A stretch of DNA of 39,213 nucleotides from NCBI GenBank assembly GCA_022827245.1, contig JAJDTI010000100.1, positions 1 through 39,213 on the forward strand. The letters are read 5' to 3'. This DNA comes from Pseudomonadales bacterium (GTDB lineage: Bacteria > Pseudomonadota > Gammaproteobacteria > Pseudomonadales > Azotimanducaceae). Within the stretch, counting starts at the first letter, position 1. Each line of letters opens with the position of its first letter. This document shows positions 1 to 8,276 of this stretch, piece after piece. The notes under the pieces are model-generated. The model did not search any database. It was given only the letters and a program-made list of their open reading frames with translations, and had not been told where the DNA came from. The translations under genes were made by a program, and so were the position numbers.

Positions 1-18
1 GGCGCGCCCTTCGGGAGA

Positions 19-107
19 TCGCCCTGCACGCCACTGCCGCGTTGTGGTCCTTGCCAATATGCTCGATATTCCCTGCGGACCACGCCTTGCATTGACGCGC
101 AGGGCGA
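19..107. repeat. Long imperfect inverted repeat
   Basis: An 89-nt nearly symmetric imperfect palindrome. Bases 19-27 pair with 99-107 (9 bp, perfect), 44-50 with 77-83 (7 bp) and 56-60 with 66-70 (5 bp) around the loop GCTCG. Scattered extra pairs, such as 29-30 with 96-97 and 35-37 with 89-91, fill the arms. It lies 3' of the aldo/keto reductase gene that ends at 150. The rest of 1-149 shows no gene. It could be a structured RNA, a 3' mRNA-stabilising hairpin or the remains of a small mobile repeat. There is no U-run typical of an intrinsic terminator, and the integron attC core boxes were looked for and not found. Confidence 0.5.
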
Positions 108-149
108 ACTCTGAAGCGACAGAACACGCGTGACACGACACTGGGCCGT

Positions 150-1376
150 TCAGGCGAGCATGCGGTGGGTCGGGGCGCAGAACGCGTCGATGGGTATCTC
201 GTGCGGGCACGCCCCGGCGCACGGCTGGCCGGAGCAGCCGAGACAGGCGCTTGCGTTGACTTCCAGCTTCGCGTACTCCTCCCGGGCGTAGCGCGGGTCC
301 CCGTAGTCCGTCGCGTACATGCGCGTACGCATGATGTCCGGGATCGGCACGCCGTAGGGACACGCTCCCTCGCACTCGGCGCAGGCCTGGCGGCAGTAGG
401 TGGCGCCGTTCAGCATCGCGTAGCGTTGGAGCAGGGCGAGGTCCTCGCTGGTGGTCCCCCGCGTCCCCGACGCCGCGAGAAACTCGTCGATCACCTCCTC
501 GGAGTGCATGGTGATGATGAGGCCGTGCACCTTCTCGTCCGACAGGACCCAGCGGAACGCCGCCTGGGCGAAGGTCGTCCCATCGGTCTCGTATGGACGC
601 ATGTCGTTCAGCCGCGCCCCCATCAGCGTCTTCATGACGACCACGCCGACGTCCAGCGCCTGCGCCCTGGCAAGCGCCCGCGGCAGGTCGGGTTGCCGGG
701 CGACGTAGTCGAGCCCCCGGGTGAAACGCGAAAAGAACGTCGGATCCTGTCCGAAGTTGTAGGCGACGAGCACCACGTCGACCATGTCGCGGTCGAAGGC
801 GTAGTCGAGGCACTCGTACAGGCGCCCGCCGTGTCCGGACATGCCCGCGAAACGGATCTTGCCCTGCTCCTTCGCGCGCGCGACGAACTCGTGCCACTCC
901 GGGTTCTCGAGGCGCGCGACATCGTTGACCGCGTGGCTGAAGAAAACGTCGAGGTAGTCCGTGCGCAGGCGGCGGAGCGACGTTTCGAGCGAACGCATCA
1001 GGGAGTCCCGGTCCCGGTCCGCCTGCGCCGCGGTCTTCGACACCAGTACGACATCGTGCCGCCGGCCGGCGAGCGCCCGGCCCATGGCGTTCTCCGAAGC
1101 GCCGCCCGTGTAGCCCTCCGCGGTGTCGAAGTAGTTGACGCCGAGATCGAGCGCATGGTGCACGAGCCGTTCGCCGCCCCGGCGCAGGCGGGTCGCGCCA
1201 AACGAGATGTCCGAGATCTCGAGGCCCGTCCGGCCGAGCCGCGTATACCTGCGCACCTGCCCTATCGGCCGTTCGGCGGGCGGGCCGAGAGGCCTTTTCT
1301 CCGCCGCGGCCACCAGGGGCGCGACGCCAGCCAGCGCGCCCATCCGCAACATGTCGCGACGTCCGAGCCTGTTCAT
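150..1376 (-). CDS. Tat-exported aldo/keto reductase with C-terminal Fe-S motifs
   Basis: A 408-residue NAD(P)H-type aldo/keto reductase. The start at 1376 is chosen because GGGAGG lies 6 nt upstream and because it places a twin-arginine signal (GRRDMLR, residues 5-11) at the N-terminus; a longer frame to 1445 has no such support. The AKR tetrad is visible: Asp84 (YFDTAE), Tyr89, Lys114 (LVSKT) and His148 (FFSHA). After the barrel come two ferredoxin-like cysteine clusters, CX3CX2CX3CP and CX2CX4CX3CP, in roughly residues 330-395. This suggests a folded, cofactor-loaded enzyme exported by Tat, which fits Fe-S proteins. AKRs with such a tail are a known subgroup, but their substrates are mostly unknown. 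The gene appears to be transcribed alone, from the 297-bp gap at 1377-1673. Confidence 0.88.
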   Translation of the reverse strand: MNRLGRRDMLRMGALAGVAPLVAAAEKRPLGPPAERPIGQVRRYTRLGRTGLEISDISFGATRLRRGGERLVHHALDLGVNYFDTAEGYTGGASENAMGRALAGRRHDVVLVSKTAAQADRDRDSLMRSLETSLRRLRTDYLDVFFSHAVNDVARLENPEWHEFVARAKEQGKIRFAGMSGHGGRLYECLDYAFDRDMVDVVLVAYNFGQDPTFFSRFTRGLDYVARQPDLPRALARAQALDVGVVVMKTLMGARLNDMRPYETDGTTFAQAAFRWVLSDEKVHGLIITMHSEEVIDEFLAASGTRGTTSEDLALLQRYAMLNGATYCRQACAECEGACPYGVPIPDIMRTRMYATDYGDPRYAREEYAKLEVNASACLGCSGQPCAGACPHEIPIDAFCAPTHRMLA

Positions 1377-1673
1377 GGCAACCTCCCGTTGCGTTGGTCC
1401 GGGACTATCCGGAACCGCCGGCGGCGTTGCCGTCCAGAGCTTCACATCCGCCGCCGGCGCGATGGCGGGACAGCTTACGCCCGCGGTACCCGGCTGTCAT
1501 CCTCCTGGCAACCACCGGCGCTGGAAGGCTGGCCGTTCCCATACCTGAGAAAGGGAATTTTTCACATGAGGTAGCACTCTTAATGAATTGAAAGATATAA
1601 CCCTAGACCAGGATACCGTCGCCTGCGGATCCCCACGACTCCGTCCCAGTCCCATCCCTTCCGGCGCGTCGGC
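1377..1673. other. Intergenic region with A+T-rich block
   Basis: A 297-bp gap upstream of the minus-strand aldo/keto reductase. Around 1541-1610 the composition becomes strikingly A+T-rich for this window, which makes it the likely promoter zone, but I cannot pick a convincing -35/-10 pair. A 10-bp inverted repeat (1417-1426 with 1449-1458, GCCGGCGGCG and its complement) lies closer to the gene and could form a leader hairpin. No open frame here looks coding. Confidence 0.4.
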
Positions 1674-2327
1674 TCACGGCTGCGAAGGCATGTCCCGCGT
1701 GGGCGCCCCGCCCCGCCAGCGCTCGTAGAACTCTTCGCTCGTATTGATGCGCGGATACGGCACATCGGGCACGTCCACCCCGAGGGCCTCGCACAGCGGC
1801 GCCCACCCGTCGTTGCCGTCGAACAGGACGAGCCTCTCCGGCGGCACCTCGCGCCGCACGCGAGCGACGTTCGCCTCGTAGACGGCGACCGCGCGGTCCC
1901 GGTCGGCCAGGTCGCCGTCGAAGGTCCCGTCGATGATGATCTCCTGCGCCATCGCCAGCCGTTCCCGGAGTTCCGCCTGACCCGATGCGAGCCCCTCCTC
2001 CATCGACTGGAAGATGGTCCGCCGCGCGCTCGCGAACCAGCCGTCCGCATCGCGCAGGGTGAGCAGGATCTTCGCGTCGGGATAGACCCGCATCAGCCGG
2101 GGCCAGAAGGCGGCGGTGGGCCAGTCCACGGCGGCCGCGTAGCCCTCGAAGAGTTCGCTCCAGGGGTCCTCGCCGCGCCAGGCCGCGCGCCACAACCCCA
2201 CGTGGGACGGGTTCTCCGCAACTTCCGCCATGTGGTAGCACTTCGCGAAGCCCAGGGTCTCGAGGGCGCGCTTCAGTGAAAGCGTACCGGTCCGCCCGAA
2301 ACCCGCTCCGATCACCTGCAACGTCAT
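1674..2327 (-). CDS. Sulfotransferase family protein
   Basis: A 217-residue protein of the P-loop sulfotransferase superfamily, resembling the bacterial group annotated as Sulfotransfer_4. The N-terminal GAGFGRTGTLSL (residues 7-18) is the 5'-phosphosulfate loop that grips PAPS. LLTLRDADGWFAS (residues 88-100) carries the Arg and Ser of the 3'-phosphate-binding strand and helix. ATG at 2327 has a strong GGAGGAGGGG upstream. Its ATGA overlaps the TGA of the mtfA gene by 4 nt, so the two are probably translationally coupled. There is no signal peptide, so it is cytosolic or peripheral. The acceptor substrate cannot be predicted. Family members of this type are often uncharacterised and some may not be true sulfotransferases. 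Confidence 0.82.
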   Translation of the reverse strand: MTLQVIGAGFGRTGTLSLKRALETLGFAKCYHMAEVAENPSHVGLWRAAWRGEDPWSELFEGYAAAVDWPTAAFWPRLMRVYPDAKILLTLRDADGWFASARRTIFQSMEEGLASGQAELRERLAMAQEIIIDGTFDGDLADRDRAVAVYEANVARVRREVPPERLVLFDGNDGWAPLCEALGVDVPDVPYPRINTSEEFYERWRGGAPTRDMPSQP

Positions 2328-3097
2328 GTCCCCTCCTCCAGGCGCGCGGGATCCTCGTCGAAGAACTCCGACAGGCACGCGTACACCGCGGGATACGCCC
2401 ACTTCAGTACGTCGGGCGCCAGGAAGAAGGTCTCGACGGTCACGGAGAAGAACTCCGCGGGATCCGCCGCCGCGTAGTCGTCGATGGCCGGTTCCTCCCC
2501 GGCGTCGACGGCGGCGCACAGGTCCTCGTAGGCGGACGAGAACGCGGCCGACCAGTTCCGCACCGACATGCCGCGCCGCAGCGGCGGCAGGCCGTTGTGG
2601 TCGCCCGTCAACTCGTCCATCTTGTGCGCGAACTCGTGCAGCACGACGTTGCCGACGAACGCGCCGTCGTCCCCGCCACGCCACGGGCGCGCCTCCTCCC
2701 AAGCCAGCACCACGGCACCCCCGTACATCGCCTCCCCGTCCAGTTCCTCGTAGCCCGTGTGCAGGATGCCGTCCTCGTCCAGGGACTCGCGCTCGGCGAC
2801 GAAACCCTCCGGGTAGAGGATGATCGTCCGACATGCCCGCAGGTACTCGTAACCGAGGTGCAGCGCCAGCCGGCACGCCTGGGCGGCCACCGCGACCCGC
2901 ATGTAGTCGGTCACGTCGAAACCGTGCGCGCCGAAGAAACGCTTCTCCGCCAGAAAGCGGCCCGCGAGGTCCCGCAACCGTGCCACCTCGTCCACCGTCA
3001 GGCCGTCGCAAAGCGGCAGGTCGGCGACGACCCGCCGCCACAGCACCTCGGCGATGGTCTCGCTGCGCCGGCGCCGCGCGCCGATCCAGCCCGCCAA
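2324..3097 (-). CDS. mtfA: MtfA-family zinc peptidase (M90)
   Basis: A 257-residue zinc peptidase of the MtfA family. In E. coli MtfA binds the glucose repressor Mlc and has aminopeptidase activity. The signature HEFAHKMDELTGDHNG holds His154, Glu155 and His158, and DPAEFF further on (Glu215) is the usual third-ligand region. The whole C-terminal two thirds match the family, and length is close to the 265 residues of E. coli MtfA. No ATG lies in the right place. I chose TTG at 3097, just after the stop of the upstream gene (3102), so initiation may depend on translational coupling; ATT or another rare codon is possible. No Mlc gene is in the window, so its partner here is unknown. Confidence 0.85.
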   Translation of the reverse strand: MAGWIGARRRRSETIAEVLWRRVVADLPLCDGLTVDEVARLRDLAGRFLAEKRFFGAHGFDVTDYMRVAVAAQACRLALHLGYEYLRACRTIILYPEGFVAERESLDEDGILHTGYEELDGEAMYGGAVVLAWEEARPWRGGDDGAFVGNVVLHEFAHKMDELTGDHNGLPPLRRGMSVRNWSAAFSSAYEDLCAAVDAGEEPAIDDYAAADPAEFFSVTVETFFLAPDVLKWAYPAVYACLSEFFDEDPARLEEGT

Positions 3098-3101
3098 GCG
3101 T

Positions 3102-3506
3102 CTACGAATCGTCGCCCTTCCCGAAGAGCGCGTCGAGCTTCGCACGCGCCTCTTCTTCCTTCGAGGGCACGTCCGGCGCGCCGGACGCGTCCTCGTCCGG
3201 TGCGGACTCCGGCGTATCGAAGAGGGCGTCGAGGCGGGCGCGCGCGGCATCGCGTTGCGTGCCCGTCCGCGCGCGGTAAGCGCCGAAGACCGGCCGGAAG
3301 AAGTCGCAGAAGTTGGCCGTCTCCTTGTGGATCGGCGGGTCCGTGCGATCGTCCTCGCACTGCCCTGTGATGCCCGGCGCGTAGTGGCGGCACAGCCTGC
3401 AGCAGTGGAGGTCCTCGAAGCACGCGGGACAGTTGGCATGCCGGCTGATGGGCCGCGGAATCTCCGCGAGCGACGCACCGCAGTTCCAGCAGACGATCTC
3501 GGCCAC
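3102..3506 (-). CDS. Small cysteine-rich (zinc-ribbon-like) protein
   Basis: A 134-residue protein starting at GTG 3506. The N-terminal half is cysteine-rich: CWNCG (Cys6, Cys9), CPAC (Cys26, Cys29), then HCCRLC and a later single Cys, followed by a conserved-looking KETANFCDFF segment. The arrangement implies one or two structural zinc sites. The C-terminal 60 residues are acidic and charged, with two copies of an ARAKLDALF-like motif (ARARLDALF and ARAKLDALF) that may form helical docking motifs. It precedes mtfA with 4 nt between the stop and the proposed TTG. I recognise similar small proteins in Gammaproteobacteria but know no function. The link to MtfA is from position only. Confidence 0.75.
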   Translation of the reverse strand: MAEIVCWNCGASLAEIPRPISRHANCPACFEDLHCCRLCRHYAPGITGQCEDDRTDPPIHKETANFCDFFRPVFGAYRARTGTQRDAARARLDALFDTPESAPDEDASGAPDVPSKEEEARAKLDALFGKGDDS

Positions 3507-3595
3507 GGGTAACCCGCCCCGCTTCCCTGTCGGCGCGTAGTATTCAGAACACGAAGGCGAACGGTCAATGCCGGCGCGACCTGACGGTCGCGTTG

Positions 3596-3637
3596 GGAGT
3601 TTCGCTGGCGCGAAACTCCGACGGCGGAAGCTCCTAC
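3596..3637 (-). repeat. REP-like hairpin at the hisN stop codon
   Basis: Read on the minus strand, GTAG (3637-3634) includes the TAG stop of the phosphatase gene. It is followed by an imperfect stem (3633-3625 with the region near 3620-3612), which overlaps a perfect 9-bp hairpin, CGAAACTCC/GGAGTTTCG (3619-3611 and 3604-3596, loop of 6). A GTAG head plus palindrome is the hallmark of REP sequences mobilised by RAYT transposases in gammaproteobacteria. No U-run follows, so it is not a classical terminator, though such hairpins often protect the 3' ends of mRNA. Confidence 0.55.
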
Positions 3638-4416
3638 CGTTGCATCGCGTCCAAGGCCTGTCGATGCAGCTCGGCGCTTGCGGCGGCGACCACGAAGCCT
3701 TCCCGCGGCGTCTCGCCCGCACGATCGGTCACGATCCCGCCCGCGCCGCGCACGATCGGCACTAGCGGCTGGATGTCGTATGCCTTCAGGCGGTCCTCCA
3801 CCACGATGTCGACCAGCCCGTGCGCCAGCAGGCAGTAGTTGTAGCAGTCGCCGCCATAGCGCATGAGCCGGACGCGTCCGGCGAGCGCATCGAAACGCGC
3901 GAGATCGGCGGCCTGGAACAACTCCGGGTGCGTCGCCACCAGTATCGCGTTCTCCAGCTCGGCGTCGGCGCGGACCCGGATCGGGCGCCGCTCGCCCCCG
4001 CGGTCGATCCAGGCGCCCTGGCCGTCGCCCGAGAAGGTCTCCTCGAGAACGGGCTGGTGCATGAGCCCGGCCACCGGTTCGCCGTCGCGCAGCAGGCCCA
4101 GCAGACACCCCCACACGGGCAGCCCCATGACGAACGCGCGGGTGCCGTCGATGGGATCGACGATCCAGCTCCAGGCCGAGCTTCCGGTCGTGACGCCGTA
4201 TTCCTCGCCGACGATCCCGTGGTCCGGAAAGCGCGCAGCGATCCGTTCCCGGATGCGGGCCTCCACGCCCCGGTCCGCTTCCGTGACCGGGTCGTAGCCC
4301 CCCGGGCCGCGCTTGTTGGCCACCGGCGCGCCGCCGCGGAAGTGCCGCGCGGCGATCGTGCCGGCGTCCGCCAGTACGTCACGCCCGAAGGCCAGGTAGT
4401 CGTCGATCTCGGACAT
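3634..4416 (-). CDS. hisN: Inositol-monophosphatase-family phosphatase, HisN-like
   Basis: A 260-residue metal-dependent phosphatase of the IMPase superfamily. The Mg2+ site motifs are clear: GEEYG (Glu71, Glu72), WIVDPIDGTRAF (Asp87, Asp90, Thr92) and KAYDIQPLVPIVRGAGG (Asp214). The last motif and the overall length are most like histidinol-phosphatase HisN, which dephosphorylates L-histidinol phosphate in histidine synthesis. Inositol or other sugar phosphates remain possible, and no other his gene is nearby. Translation starts 15 nt after the stop of the PKD lipoprotein gene, with no clear Shine-Dalgarno sequence, so read-through reinitiation is likely. The 3' end runs straight into a REP-like hairpin. 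Confidence 0.8.
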   Translation of the reverse strand: MSEIDDYLAFGRDVLADAGTIAARHFRGGAPVANKRGPGGYDPVTEADRGVEARIRERIAARFPDHGIVGEEYGVTTGSSAWSWIVDPIDGTRAFVMGLPVWGCLLGLLRDGEPVAGLMHQPVLEETFSGDGQGAWIDRGGERRPIRVRADAELENAILVATHPELFQAADLARFDALAGRVRLMRYGGDCYNYCLLAHGLVDIVVEDRLKAYDIQPLVPIVRGAGGIVTDRAGETPREGFVVAAASAELHRQALDAMQR

Positions 4417-4431
4417 GGGAGGCGGCGCAGG

Positions 4432-6297
4432 CTACTCGACGCCGAGGAGTTCGCGCAATCCCGCGGGGAGACCGTCGACGCGCAGGCAACCTACGAGGCG
4501 CGGTCGTCCGGGCACGTCGGTCCCGAACGGAGCGGCGGCGCCGCCCACGGGAGGCGCGTTGAAACGCCCGCCACCATCCAGCACGATGTTCTCCGCCCAG
4601 GTCTCGCCCGGCCGCATCGGCAGCGGCGCCGGCCGGTTGCCCAGGTATCCGTGCAGCTCCTGGGCGTCCCCGGGGTACATCGCATCGATCACGAAGCGCA
4701 TCCGGTCGATGACGCGCGGGTCGCTCATCCGCCCGCGTTGCCCCCACGCCACCACCCCGTCGCCGCGCTCCTCCCCCTCCGTCCCGACGATCGCGACGTC
4801 TTTCTCCAGGTCGTGGTGATAGCTCATGAGAACCGTCTCGTGCAGGTCGGCGAGGTCCTCGAACGGGCTCGAGTAGCTGTAGAAGTCGACCGCGCCGTCC
4901 GTCGCGAACGCGTCGACGATGTCGTCCGGCAGCAGCGCTTCCTCCGCCGCCGTCGAGCCGCGGCCCCCGAAGAAGATCTCGGCGAGGGCACGCATGAACC
5001 CGGAGCGCAGCGGAAGCTCCGCGGCGAGCCGCGACGACGGCCAGGCGAATCTCTGCGCCCAGATCGCGTCGAGGGCGGTCCCCGCGGGATCCACCTCGTC
5101 GAGCGCGGCGGCCGGCATGAGGTCGGCGGCGTGCGAGAGTTCGTGATAGAGCAGGAACGCGACAAACGGCAGCAGCCGGTCCGCCCGGGTCGACCCCTCC
5201 GTGCCGGCGGGGTCCGTCCACGCGACGTTGTTCCGCACGTAGCGCCAGGGGATGTAGAACTGCATGCGCCTGCCGAAGCCGGCGCGGAAATCCTCCTCCA
5301 TGGTCACGACCGCCTCCTCCTCGGGGGTTCGCCAGAAGAACCCGGCGTCCAGGTAGATCGCGCCGGTCCGCGCCCAGTAGTAGGCCGGACGGATGTCGCT
5401 CGCGATGACGATGGTCGTGAGCGAGCGCGTCAGCAGCCGGAGGTCGAGCGGCATCCGTTCGAGCGTCTCCCGCAGGCTGTCCCCCATCCAGCGGTGGGAG
5501 ACGAGCACGCGCGTCATCACGTCGTCCACCGAGGGCGTGACGAACTCCGTTCCGAGGAAGGGCAGGCGTTCCAGGGTGCAGTCCGTCTGCGCGGCCTCGC
5601 CCGCGTAGATGCAGGGCCTCAGCGCGTCCGCGTACGGCGCCGCCGGCACGTACGGCACCGTGTAAGGCACGCCTGCATCGTCCCGGGCGTTGACCTCGAA
5701 GACGGCTTCCGCGGCGCCGCCGAGGTCGTCGGTGACCGTGAGCCGTACCGGGTACACGCCGGGCTCTTCGAACGTGTGTTGGACGGTCATGGAGGCGGCC
5801 CGGGCCCTCCCCGCGACGTCCCAGTCGAGGGACACGATCTCGCCGTCCTCGTCGCCGGACATCGACGCATCGAACGTCACCGTCACCGGCGCCTGGCCTT
5901 CCACCGGGTCGGCCTCGATCCGCGCCGTCGGGAGGACGTTGACCACCAGTTCCCGCGTGGCGCTCGCCTCGCTGCCGTCGTCGTCCGTCACGGTCAGCCG
6001 CACCTCGTAGACGCCCGACGTGTCGTAGGTGTTGTCGATCGTCTGGCCGTTCCCGGTCGCCGTGTTGCCGAAGTCCCAGGCATAGCTCGTGACGGAGCCG
6101 TCGGGGTCGCGGGAAGCCGACGCGTCGAAGAACACGGTCAGCGGCGGGGGACCGCCGCCCGGCGAGGCCGTGAAACTCGCCGTCGGCGGACGGTTCGGCG
6201 GCGGACCGCCCGAGCCCCCGCCCCCGCCGCAGCCAAGAATCCCCGAGCCGGCCAGCATGCAGGAGAGAAGGACCGTTCCGCGCCGCATCCCGATCAC
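4432..6297 (-). CDS. PKD-domain lipoprotein with HExxH motif
   Basis: A 621-residue surface or periplasmic lipoprotein. The signal peptide ends in a lipobox (ILGC, Cys23), followed by a Gly/Pro-rich linker. Two PKD domains follow, roughly residues 37-118 and 123-204, with typical WDFGNTATGNG and LTVTDDDG strands. The remaining ~400 residues match no family I can name, but they contain LLYHELSHAADL (His385, Glu386, His389), a zincin HExxH motif. About 90 residues later FEDLADLHE (Glu480) is a plausible third zinc ligand. I infer a putative metallopeptidase displayed by PKD modules. GTG 6297 overlaps the TGA of the upstream hydrolase by 4 nt with GGAGGGGGG upstream; ATG 6288 is an alternative start. 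Confidence 0.78.
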   Translation of the reverse strand: MIGMRRGTVLLSCMLAGSGILGCGGGGGSGGPPPNRPPTASFTASPGGGPPPLTVFFDASASRDPDGSVTSYAWDFGNTATGNGQTIDNTYDTSGVYEVRLTVTDDDGSEASATRELVVNVLPTARIEADPVEGQAPVTVTFDASMSGDEDGEIVSLDWDVAGRARAASMTVQHTFEEPGVYPVRLTVTDDLGGAAEAVFEVNARDDAGVPYTVPYVPAAPYADALRPCIYAGEAAQTDCTLERLPFLGTEFVTPSVDDVMTRVLVSHRWMGDSLRETLERMPLDLRLLTRSLTTIVIASDIRPAYYWARTGAIYLDAGFFWRTPEEEAVVTMEEDFRAGFGRRMQFYIPWRYVRNNVAWTDPAGTEGSTRADRLLPFVAFLLYHELSHAADLMPAAALDEVDPAGTALDAIWAQRFAWPSSRLAAELPLRSGFMRALAEIFFGGRGSTAAEEALLPDDIVDAFATDGAVDFYSYSSPFEDLADLHETVLMSYHHDLEKDVAIVGTEGEERGDGVVAWGQRGRMSDPRVIDRMRFVIDAMYPGDAQELHGYLGNRPAPLPMRPGETWAENIVLDGGGRFNAPPVGGAAAPFGTDVPGRPRLVGCLRVDGLPAGLRELLGVE

Positions 6298-8213
6298 GCG
6301 CTACCCGCACCCCCCTCCAACGCGATGTCGTAACGCCTGAGCGCATTGCGAACGAGAAGTTCCACGTCTTCCTCGAGTACGTATCCGGCCTCGACCAGCG
6401 CCCGGACGGCCGCACGTACGCGCTCCGCGTAGGCCTCCCGCGTGCCGTATCGGTCGGCCAGCGCGCCGGCGTCGAAGAAGCGGCTGAAGCCCGCGAATGC
6501 GGCCGCCTGGCGGGGAGCGCCCTGCGCCGGATGGCGCGGGTTCCAGCCGGTGTGCACGCCCACCGGGACCGAGACGTCGGGCAGCCGGATGCCGGCCACC
6601 TCGTTCAGGTCCGGTCCGACGTCGGACACGAGCCTCGGGAACGGCGCGAGCCGCTGTCCCGGGAAGCGGCAGACGCCGTGCGCCGCATCCGGGCCCAGGT
6701 CCAGGTGGTTCAGGCCCCCGAGTTGCGCCTCGTCGAGCGTCCGCAGACCGAGCCCCGACTCGAAGCGCTCCAGCACGGCGCCGCGCTCCACCAGGGTCCC
6801 GCCGGCGAGCCGCGGCACGGCACTCGGCGGGGGCTCCGCGGCGCCCGCCGCCCAGCGGTCCAGGTTGACCAGCGCGGCGCGTACGAGCGGAGAGTGGTCG
6901 ACGACGTTGAACGTGTAGCGGCCCCGTGTGCCGGTCAGCGGAAACGTGTCGGTCAGCGGCAACATGCCGTTGACATGGTGCGTGCCGGCGAAGGCGTAGC
7001 GGCGTTCGTTCGGATGCTCCGGCAGGTCCCGGGCGCCGCCCGGATCGATGTGTACGAGGGCCGCATCCCCCCGCCAGTACTCCCAGGAGGTGTTCGTGAA
7101 GAAGACCTTCGGCAGGTCCGTCTCCGCGTCGAACAGGCCGGCGGTACGCCCGGTGTGCGGATCCTCGGCCGCGGGTCCGGCGAACGGGAACGCCTGGCCC
7201 GGTCCCGGCGCGCCGAGGCTCGAGGGCTGGGCGAAGCGGTGGTTGAAGTCGCCGCGCTGCCCGCCGGCGATGTGTGCGAGCACGCCGTCGAACGCCCGGA
7301 CGCCGCGCTCGTCCCGATTGAGCCCGAGAAAAAGAAAGTGCCGCAGGACGCGACCCGTCTGCGAGGCGCCGAACGCGTGCACCCGATCGAATCCGTACGC
7401 GAGGGGGCTCGCGCCGTCCGCCGTCCGCAACGCCGTGGCCGCGTCGCGCAGCGCGAGCAGACCCGTCCCCACGACCGGCGCGCCCTCGGCCGCGTACACC
7501 AGCGTGTAGACGGTTCCGGCCCGCATCCCGTCGGCGACATGAACGGCCGTACCGTCCGGGACCACGCGCCCCCTTCGCTCCCGCGCGAAACGCCAATCCG
7601 CCCGCGGCAGGAGTTCGTACGGTCCGTTGTCGTCGCGCTGCACGAACAGCCGGGCGTCGGGGTCCTCGAGGTCCGCGGGCAGGTAGGACACCTCGCCGAG
7701 CTGGCCGAAATCGGCCCACGCCGTGTCTCGGTCCGGCTGCACGCGGCAGACGACGTCTCCACGAGCGGGGCGCCCGCCCGGCTCGGCGCGGGGCGCGTCG
7801 AGAGCGAGGCCTTCGGTCGCATCCCACTGCCAGCCAATGGAGGCGAGCGCAAACCCGCGCCGAAACAGGAACCCGTCGCCCGGTGCGCACGGGTCCGCCA
7901 GCAGGTCCGCGGGCGCGGCGCGGTTGAACTGCGAGAGCGGGAGCCGGCGGCCCCGGTTCGGCACATCCAGGAGCAGGGCACGCGCGGGCCGCGACACGGG
8001 CGCGACGATCGTGAAGTCCCCGGCGAAGGCCACGCGTCCGTCCGGCTCCCGTGGCGCCAGGTCCAGGTCGACGATCGGGCGATTCGCCGCGTGGTCGGGC
8101 GCCACGGCGTATTCGATCCGGCCTTCGATGTGCTCGAACGCGCCGAAGTCGCCGAACGCTTCGCCGTCGGCGTACGGCTTCCTGTGGTGAATGTCGAAAC
8201 GGATCGCGGTCAT
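6294..8213 (-). CDS. Alpha/beta hydrolase domain protein (Abhydrolase_10-like)
   Basis: A 639-residue protein of the long alpha/beta-hydrolase-domain family often annotated PF20091. The N-terminal ~240 residues form a conserved beta-rich part (FEHIEGRIEYAV, LLLDVPNRGRR). The hydrolase part carries the nucleophile elbow FGASQTGR with Ser284. A long tail holds conserved blocks around NHLDLGPDA and GWNPRHP. No signal peptide is visible. Family members are common in soil and marine proteobacteria that degrade complex organics, but I know of no firmly established substrate. The stop overlaps the start of the PKD lipoprotein gene (GTGA), so the two are probably co-translated. Confidence 0.82.
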   Translation of the reverse strand: MTAIRFDIHHRKPYADGEAFGDFGAFEHIEGRIEYAVAPDHAANRPIVDLDLAPREPDGRVAFAGDFTIVAPVSRPARALLLDVPNRGRRLPLSQFNRAAPADLLADPCAPGDGFLFRRGFALASIGWQWDATEGLALDAPRAEPGGRPARGDVVCRVQPDRDTAWADFGQLGEVSYLPADLEDPDARLFVQRDDNGPYELLPRADWRFARERRGRVVPDGTAVHVADGMRAGTVYTLVYAAEGAPVVGTGLLALRDAATALRTADGASPLAYGFDRVHAFGASQTGRVLRHFLFLGLNRDERGVRAFDGVLAHIAGGQRGDFNHRFAQPSSLGAPGPGQAFPFAGPAAEDPHTGRTAGLFDAETDLPKVFFTNTSWEYWRGDAALVHIDPGGARDLPEHPNERRYAFAGTHHVNGMLPLTDTFPLTGTRGRYTFNVVDHSPLVRAALVNLDRWAAGAAEPPPSAVPRLAGGTLVERGAVLERFESGLGLRTLDEAQLGGLNHLDLGPDAAHGVCRFPGQRLAPFPRLVSDVGPDLNEVAGIRLPDVSVPVGVHTGWNPRHPAQGAPRQAAAFAGFSRFFDAGALADRYGTREAYAERVRAAVRALVEAGYVLEEDVELLVRNALRRYDIALEGGAGSA

Positions 8214-8276
8214 GGCGGGTACTCAGGGCGTGGCGGGCCAGACCATGCGCCGTGCGCGGCGTGAGCGCAAGCCGAA

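Noticed and set aside
19..107. Integron attC site
   Set aside because: The size and imperfect symmetry fit, but the RYYYAAC and GTTRRRY core boxes are absent at the ends, and no integrase or cassette layout is present.
3820..6333. A long plus-strand open frame over hisN, the PKD lipoprotein and part of the hydrolase gene
   Set aside because: Arg/Val/Asp-rich composition with no domain; it crosses several well-supported minus-strand genes.
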